15,425 bases of DNA from Butyrivibrio sp. GTDB lineage: Bacteria; Bacillota_A; Clostridia; Lachnospirales; Lachnospiraceae. The stretch covers positions 1 through 15,425 of the forward strand of contig JAILOW010000109.1 of NCBI GenBank assembly GCA_024690635.1, in the 5' to 3' direction. Of the stretch, positions 7,531 through 13,649 are shown in pieces. The stretch's first letter is position 1; each line of letters starts with the position of its first letter. Under the pieces are notes generated by a model. It saw only the letters and a program-made list of their open reading frames with translations, was not told the origin of the DNA and made no database searches. The translations under genes were made by a program, and so were the position numbers.

Positions 7531-9132
7531 ATGAAGAGTGGAAAACTAAAGAAATTTATAATCGGGGTACTTGTGGTACTGGGGCTTTTGTTTCTTTTGA
7601 TCATGCTACTTCCTGAGGATGACGAAGAAACAGAAACAGCGTCAAAGCCTGAACAAACGGAGGCGCCAGCGGCCACAAGCAGCGGTGTTGCGAAGGTGTC
7701 TGTGGGCACAAACGCAAAATCCGCTACCATTATGGTGTATATGAACGGTTCGGACCTTGAGTCGGAAGGGGGCGAAGCTTCAAGTGATATAGCCGAGATG
7801 ATCGACTCCGGAATAGGAGATAATGTCAACGTTATCATTCAGACCATGGGTACCAGGGAGTGGCAAAGCTATGGAATTGCATCCGACAGATCACAGACTT
7901 ACAAACTGACAAACGGAAAACCCGAACTTATCAGGGATGATCTGGGACAGCTTGACTGTACCTCCAAGGATACTCTTTCAGAGTTTATCGGATTTTGTAA
8001 AAGCAACTATCCTGCAGACAGATATATGTTCCTTTTCTGGGATCATGGCGGTGGCCCTGTTTACGGCTTTGGCTACGACGAATGGCAGGATGAAAACTCA
8101 TCTCTTACTATTGGTGAGATGTCAAAAGCTTTTTCCGAAAACAAAGATGTTCACTTCGACATCATCGGAATGGACTGCTGTATCATGGCCAGCATGGAAA
8201 CCTGCTATGCCTTTGCACCATACTGCAAATACGCTCTTTTGTCCGAGGATTTCGAATCGGGACTTGGCTGGAGCTACAAGGGGTGGATGAAGGCCTTTGA
8301 AGAAAATCCCGGAATATCTACACCTCTTCTTGGAAAGTATATTGTGGATGACATCATTTCGGAAAATGAAGAGAATATTGCGGGTGATTCTGCCTGTATA
8401 GCTCTTTTTAACGTATCCACCGCAAAGAATCTCTTTACTGCATGGAAGGCCTATGCCTATAAGAACGAGGCAGCTCTTTTGAACAAGAATTACAGCAGAA
8501 GCCACAGAGCCAAGGGCAGGGGTTTTTGGGATCTGTGGGGAACGGATGAAAGCGATGTGACACTTTCCGATTATTACATCAGTGATATTCTGGCTCTTAT
8601 GGAGAGTGTAGATGACCAGAGCGATGAGGCCAGGAGCCTTATGTCTGCGCTGAAGGCTGCTGTTGCCTATTATGGACATACCTCTGATAAAAACGAGCTT
8701 ACAGGTCTTGCTGTGTCGCTTCCTTATGGTGATTCAGATTTTTACGATCAGTTAAAGGACGTATATAAAGAGATAGAGCTGGATGACGAGTACATTGACT
8801 GGCTTGGCTCTTTTGTATCGGAATCAGGTTATGAGGATTATTTCGACTTTGGAGGATTTGAGGACAGCTGGGGAGGCTGGGGAACCTATGAGCAGGACTA
8901 CGGCTGCAACATCAGTAACGGCGGATCCTGTGAGTACGGCTATGCATATGATTATGACGATGCCGAGGATGACTGGATCTACGACTACGAAGAAAAGATG
9001 TGGTACCTGTATGATGACGATGTTCTCTATCTGTACGATGATGAGACAGATACCACCTTCTACTACGATGAAGACGAGGACAAGGTCTATTACTACGACG
9101 AAGAAAAGGATGACTGGTACGAGGCGGAGTAA
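7531..9132 (+). CDS. Membrane-anchored C11 (clostripain-family) cysteine peptidase with Tyr/Asp-rich tail
   Basis: This 533-residue peptidase has an N-terminal anchor (span about residues 9-28, ending LLPEDDEE), a short Ser/Ala/Thr linker, then the C11 domain. The domain starts at ATIMVYMNGSDLESEGG; the catalytic His is H172 in FWDHGGG and the catalytic Cys is most likely C217 in MDCCIMASME (C216 is adjacent). C11 enzymes cleave after Arg or Lys and often mature by self-cleavage. The order His then Cys and their spacing fit the caspase-like clan. The domain is predicted to lie outside the cell. After it come a Gly/Trp-rich stretch, a cysteine pair (C459, C467) and a repetitive acidic-aromatic tail (480-533). 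The SD is weak (AAAGG about 11 bases upstream), which suggests coupling to the upstream gene. No clear terminator follows. The substrate is unknown. Confidence 0.92.
   Translation: MKSGKLKKFIIGVLVVLGLLFLLIMLLPEDDEETETASKPEQTEAPAATSSGVAKVSVGTNAKSATIMVYMNGSDLESEGGEASSDIAEMIDSGIGDNVNVIIQTMGTREWQSYGIASDRSQTYKLTNGKPELIRDDLGQLDCTSKDTLSEFIGFCKSNYPADRYMFLFWDHGGGPVYGFGYDEWQDENSSLTIGEMSKAFSENKDVHFDIIGMDCCIMASMETCYAFAPYCKYALLSEDFESGLGWSYKGWMKAFEENPGISTPLLGKYIVDDIISENEENIAGDSACIALFNVSTAKNLFTAWKAYAYKNEAALLNKNYSRSHRAKGRGFWDLWGTDESDVTLSDYYISDILALMESVDDQSDEARSLMSALKAAVAYYGHTSDKNELTGLAVSLPYGDSDFYDQLKDVYKEIELDDEYIDWLGSFVSESGYEDYFDFGGFEDSWGGWGTYEQDYGCNISNGGSCEYGYAYDYDDAEDDWIYDYEEKMWYLYDDDVLYLYDDETDTTFYYDEDEDKVYYYDEEKDDWYEAE
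8968..9129 (+). repeat. Tyr/Asp decapeptide-like repeats at the C11 peptidase C-terminus
   Basis: Residues 480-533 of the peptidase fall into five units of 9-10 residues: WIYDYEEKM, WYLYDDDVL, YLYDDETDTT, FYYDEDEDKV and YYYDEEKDDW. Each starts with two or three aromatic/aliphatic residues ending in Tyr, followed by Asp/Glu. The aromatic-then-acidic alternation could form a beta-ladder, bind calcium, or attach to wall or glycan. It is not a repeat I can name. The DNA copies have diverged, so it is an old or selected repeat and not a fresh slippage product. Confidence 0.7.
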
Positions 9133-9156
9133 GTAACAGCATGAAAAAACAGGCAA

Positions 9157-9174
9157 AGTACCCATAGGGGTACT
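9157..9174. promoter_or_regulatory. 18-bp dyad operator candidate, copy 2 (near-perfect)
   Basis: AGTACCC-ATAG-GGGTACT has two perfectly matched 7-base inverted half-sites with a 4-base centre. It is the better copy of the element at 4088-4105. From the dyad end to the -10-like hexamer is the same distance in both (9174 to 9197 and 4105 to 4128). As RNA it could form a 7-bp hairpin, so a weak terminator role for the C11 operon is an alternative, but no T run follows directly. Confidence 0.65.
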
Positions 9175-9202
9175 ATACTTTCTTTCCACCAAAACATAGA
9201 AT
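9175..9202 (+). promoter_or_regulatory. Candidate activator-dependent promoter of the LURP-one-like gene
   Basis: TAGAAT (9197-9202, 5 of 6 to TATAAT) lies 16 bases after ATACTT (9175-9180), a poor -35. The layout exactly copies that at 4106-4133. A weak -35 abutting a dyad fits dependence on an activator. The start codon is about 77 bases downstream of the -10. Confidence 0.5.
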
Positions 9203-9278
9203 CTTTTTTGACGATAAATCATAAACAGTTTGTGGATTTGCATAATTGCAAGCAAATCTGATGGAGGAGAAAAAAGAA

Positions 9279-10187
9279 ATGGGATTTTTTGACATGTCAA
9301 CAGGCGGCAATATGGGATTTGCCAGCGTAAAGAATACCAGGAATTTCACCGATATGGATCTTTACAACATGCTCTCAGACATTAACGTTACCTTTGGTAA
9401 GCCCATCATGGGTGATATAAACGGAACTCCCGCAGTAATGTATAAAAACGTTACACCTAGCTTTGACGTTTTCTGCAGAGTTCACAAGAGCAACGTTATC
9501 ATGGGAAAGATCGGCGCTGACGGAGTCAGCAGTGCTACAACCGCACTTAACATGGGAGTGGATATGTTCCTCGGACACAAGGACGAGGGTGCTTCCAAGG
9601 CTGATCGTGCAGTTGACGAGTTACTGGGGGTTATCAAGAAGCTTGAGAATGGCGAAGCGGTTTCAGAGTCTGAGGGGACTAGTGCTATCAACACATCGAC
9701 CGGCGAAGAGATAAGGATGTACATGCAGCAGAAGGCTATCTCCTTAAAGCCTAAGTTCGATATTTTTGATCAGAATAAAGTGACTTTGTATCACGTTGAG
9801 GGCGACCTTGCACGCCTTAACTATTCCATTCAGAAGAACGGCGTTGAGGTTCTTAAGCTTAAGAAAAAGCTCATAGCTCTTTTGCCTGAATATACTATTG
9901 AAAAGAACAAGGTCACAATTGCAAAGATCAAAAAGAAATTCAAGCTCACAAAGCCTGAACTTAACGGAACAGTATACGATAAGGAGCTTAAGATCGGCGG
10001 GGATATCCTTGGATTCGATTATAACTTAAGCCTTGGCGGAAAAGAGATCGCTCACGTTGATACAGATCGTACCGTATGGTCAGACTGCTATCGTATCACA
10101 ATTTTGGATGAGGGCTATCAGGACGTTATCGCAGCTCTTGCCATCATCTGTGACATGGCGCAGGACAAGGAAAACAGCAATAGCTAA
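9279..10187 (+). CDS. Two-domain protein with LURP-one/Tubby-like C-terminal domain
   Basis: This is a 302-residue protein. Residues 147-302 match the LURP-one-related (LOR, YxjI-like) pattern: MYMQQKAISLKPKFDIFDQN, a second strand set with LYHVEGDLARLNYSI, then KKKLIALLPEYTI, AKIKKKFKLTKPEL, a GGDILGFDYNLSLGGKEIAH repeat and the closing helix ALAIICDM. This fold is a 12-strand barrel around a central helix, shared with Tubby and scramblases; its bacterial role is poorly known and probably membrane- or scaffold-related. Residues 1-145 are a separate domain I cannot name (MGFFDMSTGGNMGF start, FTDMDLYNMLSDINVTFGKP, later Gly-rich SSATTALNMGVDMFLG). There is no signal peptide or membrane span, so the protein is cytoplasmic. 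ATG 9279 follows GGAGGAG by 9 bases; the in-frame TTG 9246 has no SD. It has its own promoter with the shared dyad and ends at a good terminator. Confidence 0.82.
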   Translation: MGFFDMSTGGNMGFASVKNTRNFTDMDLYNMLSDINVTFGKPIMGDINGTPAVMYKNVTPSFDVFCRVHKSNVIMGKIGADGVSSATTALNMGVDMFLGHKDEGASKADRAVDELLGVIKKLENGEAVSESEGTSAINTSTGEEIRMYMQQKAISLKPKFDIFDQNKVTLYHVEGDLARLNYSIQKNGVEVLKLKKKLIALLPEYTIEKNKVTIAKIKKKFKLTKPELNGTVYDKELKIGGDILGFDYNLSLGGKEIAHVDTDRTVWSDCYRITILDEGYQDVIAALAIICDMAQDKENSNS

Positions 10188-10196
10188 AACTATCCG

Positions 10197-10233
10197 AAAA
10201 GAGTTGGTGTTTTTGGACACCGGCTCTTTTTTT
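10197..10233 (+). terminator. Terminator after the LURP-one-like gene
   Basis: AAAAGAGTTGGTGT and ACACCGGCTCTTTT pair over 14 bp with two G-U pairs around the loop TTTTGG, and the stem runs into TTTTTTT. It begins 10 bases after the stop codon and is a strong intrinsic terminator. Confidence 0.88.
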
Positions 10234-10264
10234 CTTTGCTGTGAAGGGGTATAGTAGGGGAGAG

Positions 10265-10284
10265 CCCGGGGGACGGGGGTAGTG
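10265..10284 (+). repeat. REP-like element, single arm (copy A)
   Basis: CCCGGGGGACGGGGGTAGTG matches the left arm of the palindrome at 11831-11850 at most positions (its reverse complement differs from the right arm of that palindrome at 2 of 20 bases). No opposite arm is visible, so this copy cannot form the long hairpin. It lies between the terminator at 10197 and the GH39 start, where a promoter would be expected. Confidence 0.6.
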
Positions 10285-10318
10285 GATCATTTTTAGAATG
10301 TAACTGTTGGGAGTGCAT

Positions 10319-11821
10319 ATGAAAACAAATAAGCTGAAGGTTGACCTTAATAACAGGGTAAGATTTAACAACAACGTGGACTACTGCGTCGGAACAGGGC
10401 GCCTTGGTCTTGCGCTTACAAAAGAGTATCTGGAAGAACTTGAATATGTGCAAAAGGCGATTGGTTTTTCCTATATCAGAGGTCACGGCCTCTTTTCCGA
10501 TGATGTTTCCATATATCATGAATATGAAGAAAACGGCGAAGTAAAGGTTGAATACAACTATACCTATGTGGACAGGATCTTTGACTGCTTTTTAAAGCTT
10601 GGTATAAGGCCGTATCTGGAGCTTGGATTTATGCCCGGGCAGCTTGCAAGCGGAGATCAGACTGTATTTTACTGGAAAGGAAACACCACTCCGCCCAAGG
10701 ATTACAAAAAATGGACGGATATGGTGACAGCTCTTTTGACCCATCTGATGAAAAGATACGGGGACGAAGTGATGGACTGGCCTATCGAAGTCTGGAACGA
10801 GCCCAATCTCCCCGGCTTTTGGTACAAGGCGGATATGGACGAATACTTTAAGCTGTTCAAGGAAACTTATCTTGCCATAAAGGCTCTGGATAAGCGCTTT
10901 ACCGTGGGAGGTCCTGCTATCTGCGGCGTAAAGGATGCGGAGTGGACAGAAGCCTTTTTGAAATTCTGCAAAAAAGAAGGGATCCGTCCCGACAGGATAA
11001 CAAGGCATCACTATACGGTGGATTTCCCCGAGAGGATCGGGCACTACGACTATTCAAAGCTTGAGGACTCCGAGATGCGTTTTGCAAATCTTCAGTCCAC
11101 AAGGGATATCGTGGATTCTTTTGAGGAGTTTAAGGGTCTGCCTATCCATCTTACGGAATTCAGTACTTCGTACACTCCAAAGGGTGTTATCCACGATACA
11201 AATATCAATGCCGCTTATCTTGCAAGGCAGCTTTCAAGGCTTGGGGATGTGAATGAGGCATACTCATACTGGACCTTTGGAGATGTATTTGAAGAGCAGG
11301 GAGTTCCCGAGTCTCTTTTCCACGGCGGATTTGGAATGGTGGCAGCAGGCTGTATTCCTAAGCCCGTGTTTTGGACCTTCAAATTCTATAAAGAGCTGAA
11401 GCTCTTTGGAAAAGACTGTGTGTACAGGGACGATAACAGCGTGGTGGCAAAGTCAGATAAGGGCTTTGCGGGAATTCTTTGGAATATTGATGAAGAGGAT
11501 AGAAATATTGAGCTTACAGTCAAAGCTATTGAAGATGGTGAATATACGCTTGTTACAAAGACAGTTGACGAAGTATGCTGCAATCCATTAAAGATATGGC
11601 ATGATATGGGCGAGCCCGCATATCCCACTGATGAAGAGACTGCTCTTATCAAGAGTGCTTCCATGCCTCTTTTGGGTAGTGATGTTGTCAGATCCCAAAA
11701 CGGCGCTTTGGATATTTCCGTACAGGTAAGGAAAAATGCGGTAGTATATTTTGAAGTTACAAAAAGAAAGTTCACACCGGATAGAGGATATGACTACGAT
11801 AAGGTGATAGCCTTCCACTGA
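10319..11821 (+). CDS. Glycoside hydrolase family 39, beta-xylosidase-like
   Basis: This 500-residue cytoplasmic enzyme has no signal peptide. It is predicted to release xylose from the non-reducing end of imported xylo-oligosaccharides. The GH39 TIM-barrel pattern is clear: FSYIRGHGLFSDD near the start, RPYLELGFMPGQLASGDQTV, the acid/base glutamate E161 in WPIEVWNEPN, a following DEYFKLFKETYLAIKALD helix, RITRHHYTVDFP, and the nucleophile E280 in LPIHLTEFSTSY. A YSYWTFGDVFEE strand and a C-terminal beta-sandwich complete the usual two-domain form and the length is typical. ATG 10319 follows GGGAG by 5 bases; TTG 10307 upstream in frame has no SD. It is a single gene, convergent with the GlsB-type gene. 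Intracellular location fits the upstream ABC importer. Some GH39 members have other activities, so the substrate is not certain. Confidence 0.92.
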   Translation: MKTNKLKVDLNNRVRFNNNVDYCVGTGRLGLALTKEYLEELEYVQKAIGFSYIRGHGLFSDDVSIYHEYEENGEVKVEYNYTYVDRIFDCFLKLGIRPYLELGFMPGQLASGDQTVFYWKGNTTPPKDYKKWTDMVTALLTHLMKRYGDEVMDWPIEVWNEPNLPGFWYKADMDEYFKLFKETYLAIKALDKRFTVGGPAICGVKDAEWTEAFLKFCKKEGIRPDRITRHHYTVDFPERIGHYDYSKLEDSEMRFANLQSTRDIVDSFEEFKGLPIHLTEFSTSYTPKGVIHDTNINAAYLARQLSRLGDVNEAYSYWTFGDVFEEQGVPESLFHGGFGMVAAGCIPKPVFWTFKFYKELKLFGKDCVYRDDNSVVAKSDKGFAGILWNIDEEDRNIELTVKAIEDGEYTLVTKTVDEVCCNPLKIWHDMGEPAYPTDEETALIKSASMPLLGSDVVRSQNGALDISVQVRKNAVVYFEVTKRKFTPDRGYDYDKVIAFH

Positions 11822-11825
11822 CAGA

Positions 11826-11878
11826 GTGGACCTGGGGGACGAGGTTAGTGATACACTAACCCCGTCCCCCAGGTTCAT
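11826..11878. repeat. REP-like palindrome between convergent genes (copy B)
   Basis: The 20-base arms at 11831-11850 (CCTGGGGGACGAGGTTAGTG) and 11854-11873 pair with a single A-C mismatch around a 3-base loop, and the pairing continues a few bases outward to 11826 and 11878. It fills the gap between two convergent genes, a favoured location for REP elements. It lacks a T run, so it is not a classic intrinsic terminator but could stabilise both 3' ends. It is the only complete palindrome of the three copies in the window. Confidence 0.75.
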
Positions 11879-11886
11879 CCGGCTTT

Positions 11887-12123
11887 TTACTTAAAAAGCT
11901 TTCTTCCTGCCCAGATGCAGATGCAGGCGCCTACTGTTGAAACGATAAGGCTTCCAACCCATCCGTTGGCAGAAAGTCCGAGAAGATTAAATACCAGGCC
12001 TCCTACAAATCCTCCTCCGAGACCAAGAAGAATATTCTTGAGTGTGCCGGAATTCTCATTCATGATCCTGCTGGCAATAAAGCCTGCAACGGCACCGATA
12101 ATAAGTCCTATAATGATTCCCAT
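11887..12123 (-). CDS. Small GlsB/YeaQ/YmgE-family membrane protein
   Basis: This 78-residue, very hydrophobic protein has three predicted spans and Gly-rich helix-packing motifs: MGIIIGLIIGAVAGFIASRI, then LKNILLGLGGGFVGGLVF, then WVGSLIVSTVGACICIWAG with a short RKLFK tail. This is the transglycosylase-associated family, linked to general stress in many bacteria but with no proven molecular activity. The start is taken at the ATG whose complement is 12121-12123, since GGAGGA lies 8 bases before it on this strand; the ATG 39 bases further upstream has no SD. It is a single gene with its own promoter, converging on GH39. Confidence 0.88.
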   Translation of the reverse strand: MGIIIGLIIGAVAGFIASRIMNENSGTLKNILLGLGGGFVGGLVFNLLGLSANGWVGSLIVSTVGACICIWAGRKLFK

Positions 12124-12180
12124 TACTTTTTTCCTCCATTCATTATTCGTTTTCCCATACATGATGAAAATACAAAATAT

Positions 12181-12210
12181 ATGATATTACTATTTTTACA
12201 TTCAGGTCAA
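12181..12210 (-). promoter_or_regulatory. Promoter of the GlsB-type gene
   Basis: On the minus strand TTGACC (complement of 12205-12210, 5 of 6 to TTGACA) and TATCAT (complement of 12181-12186, 5 of 6 to TATAAT) are 18 bases apart. The leader would be about 50 bases. This is a good housekeeping-type match. Confidence 0.6.
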
Positions 12211-12226
12211 GGAGAGGCGGTAAAAA

Positions 12227-12264
12227 GGGGCGAGGAAAGTGGACCGCTAACCCCGTCCCCAAGG
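12227..12264. repeat. REP-like element, degenerate palindrome (copy C)
   Basis: CGCTAACCCCGTCCCCAAGG at 12245-12264 matches the right arm of the palindrome at 11854-11873 at 18 of 20 positions. A decayed opposite arm (GGGGCGAGGAAAGTGG, 12227-12242) is still recognisable. It lies between the divergent promoters of the GlsB-type gene and the GH16 gene. Confidence 0.65.
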
Positions 12265-12284
12265 ACCATTTTTGCCTGCATATG

Positions 12285-12293
12285 TGTTATAGT
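12285..12293 (+). promoter_or_regulatory. Candidate extended -10 promoter of the GH16 gene
   Basis: TG-T-TATAGT (12285-12293) fits an extended -10 element; no good -35 is seen 16-18 bases upstream, where the REP-like copy C ends. It is followed by SD AAGGAG (12310-12315) before ATG 12324. Confidence 0.35.
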
Positions 12294-12323
12294 TTTTTTA
12301 GCAAGAAATAAGGAGAGAATATT

Positions 12324-13649
12324 ATGAAAAAGAGCCTGATCAAAAAACTGGGTATTACCGCCATAACTGCGGCGCTTATAGCGGGGCTTTTGCAAGGATG
12401 CGGACAGACGCAGAATGGGGAACAGCCTTCTGAAGGAGAAAGCATAGTAGAGGAAGAGGCAGCAGGTGAAGCGGAAGGAAATGCCGCAGATGAAACTGCC
12501 ACCTCTGATGATGAGCAGTATAACCTGGTTTTTGAAGATGAATTTGACGGGGATAAGCTTAACACCGACGACTGGAACGTTGAGACTCATGAGCCCGGCT
12601 GGGTAAACGCCGAACTTCAGAGGTACACCGCACTTGATGAAGGAAACATCGAGGTAAGCGACGGCACGCTAAAGATAAAGCCCCATATAGAAAAGGTAAC
12701 GGGCGAAGATGGTGAGAGCGAAGAGATCACTTCCGGAAGGATCACCACTCAGAACAAGCACGACTTTACCTACGGACGATTTGAGGCAAGAGCCAAGGTC
12801 CCCACGGGCAAGGGATACCTTCCCGCATTCTGGCTTATGGCTACGGATGAGGGACTCTACGGACAGTGGCCCAAGTGCGGCGAGATAGATATCATGGAGG
12901 TTATGGGACAAGATACCTCAAAGAGTTATCACACAGTTCACTACGGCTACAGCTCAGGAGACGGACACAGACAAAACCAGGGGATAAAAGCTATAGACGC
13001 AAACGGTTTCTCGGATGATTTCCATGTTTACAGGATCGACTGGGAACCAGGAAAAATGACCTGGTATGTGGACGATGAAGAAGTATATACTACCTCCGAC
13101 TGGTATACTGGAACGGATGATGACAATCAGATCACTTATCCTGCGCCCTTTGATCAGGATTTTTATATCATACTCAATCTGGCTGTCGGCGGAAGCTGGG
13201 TGGGATATCCCGGTGATGCCGAAAAGGCAGAGATGAACGACAAGGCTTATGAGATAGATTATGTAAAGGTCTATCAGAAAGACCCTGAGGTTTATAAGGC
13301 AGCAGAAAACGAGGCGGTAAGACCTACAGGTGATGTGACCTTCAGAGAGCCTGACGCAGACGGTAACTATGTGAACAATTCTTTGTTTACCGAGGATATC
13401 GGTCTCGACCGCTCTGACAAAGCTGATCCCGATAACTGGAAATTCCATTTTGAGTCCGATGCTTTTGGCTCAAAATATGAGCTTTCAGATGAGGGCATCA
13501 CGCTGATCCCCAAAACAGGCGGCTCGGTGTTCTACGCTGTTCAGCTAAAGCAGGAGAATATCCCCATGTACAGAGGTTGGGAGTATGAGCTTAGCTTTGA
13601 TGCATACTCAACGGAGGAAAGAGAGATCACCGTTGATGTGGAAGCTTAA
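12324..13649 (+). CDS. GH16 beta-glucanase (laminarinase/lichenase type) lipoprotein, truncated binding module
   Basis: This 441-residue exported lipoprotein has a signal peptide with lipobox LLQG-C26 and an acidic linker (about 27-62). The GH16 domain runs from about 63 to 325: LVFEDEFDGDKLNTDDWNVE, the catalytic strand GEIDIMEVMG with E187, D189 and E192, then WYVDDEEVYTT and NLAVGGSWVG. The E-x-D-x-x-E layout is that of beta-1,3- and beta-1,3-1,4-glucanases. A carbohydrate-binding module follows (about 353 on; FHFESDAFGSKYELSDEGIT, then YAVQLKQENIP and YELSFDAYSTEEREITVDVEA). It stops abruptly at TAA 13647-13649, well short of a complete module. Homologous sequence continues in another frame to 13959, so the tail is broken. 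SD AAGGAG supports ATG 12324. The catalytic domain is complete and probably active. Confidence 0.9.
   Translation: MKKSLIKKLGITAITAALIAGLLQGCGQTQNGEQPSEGESIVEEEAAGEAEGNAADETATSDDEQYNLVFEDEFDGDKLNTDDWNVETHEPGWVNAELQRYTALDEGNIEVSDGTLKIKPHIEKVTGEDGESEEITSGRITTQNKHDFTYGRFEARAKVPTGKGYLPAFWLMATDEGLYGQWPKCGEIDIMEVMGQDTSKSYHTVHYGYSSGDGHRQNQGIKAIDANGFSDDFHVYRIDWEPGKMTWYVDDEEVYTTSDWYTGTDDDNQITYPAPFDQDFYIILNLAVGGSWVGYPGDAEKAEMNDKAYEIDYVKVYQKDPEVYKAAENEAVRPTGDVTFREPDADGNYVNNSLFTEDIGLDRSDKADPDNWKFHFESDAFGSKYELSDEGITLIPKTGGSVFYAVQLKQENIPMYRGWEYELSFDAYSTEEREITVDVEA

Noticed and set aside
8122..8679. Minus-strand open frame of 185 codons opposite the C11 peptidase
   Set aside because: It lies wholly opposite a well-supported gene, has no SD and gives no recognisable protein; it is a shadow of biased codon use.
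9157..9174. Dyad 2 as the terminator of the C11 operon
   Set aside because: The stem is short, no T run follows directly, and a second copy with the same -10 spacing occurs at 4088 after a gene that already has its own terminator.
9191..9217. Second sigma-28-like site (AAAA-N15-GACGATAA) before the LURP-one-like gene
   Set aside because: The -35 part is only a run of As, and the dyad-linked -10 just upstream explains the promoter better; nothing links this gene to motility.
9246..9278. TTG start for the LURP-one-like protein
   Set aside because: No SD precedes it, while GGAGGAG at 9263-9269 serves ATG 9279.
8824..9300. Minus-strand open frame of 158 codons with Val/Ile-rich hydrophobic sequence
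   Set aside because: The hydrophobic run is the complement of the Tyr/Asp codon repeats in the peptidase tail, so it is an artefact of the repeat.
10307..10318. TTG start for the GH39 protein
   Set aside because: No SD upstream; GGGAG is correctly placed for ATG 10319.
12954..13448. Minus-strand open frame of 164 codons opposite the GH16 gene
   Set aside because: It is opposite the catalytic and linker coding region, with no SD or family pattern.
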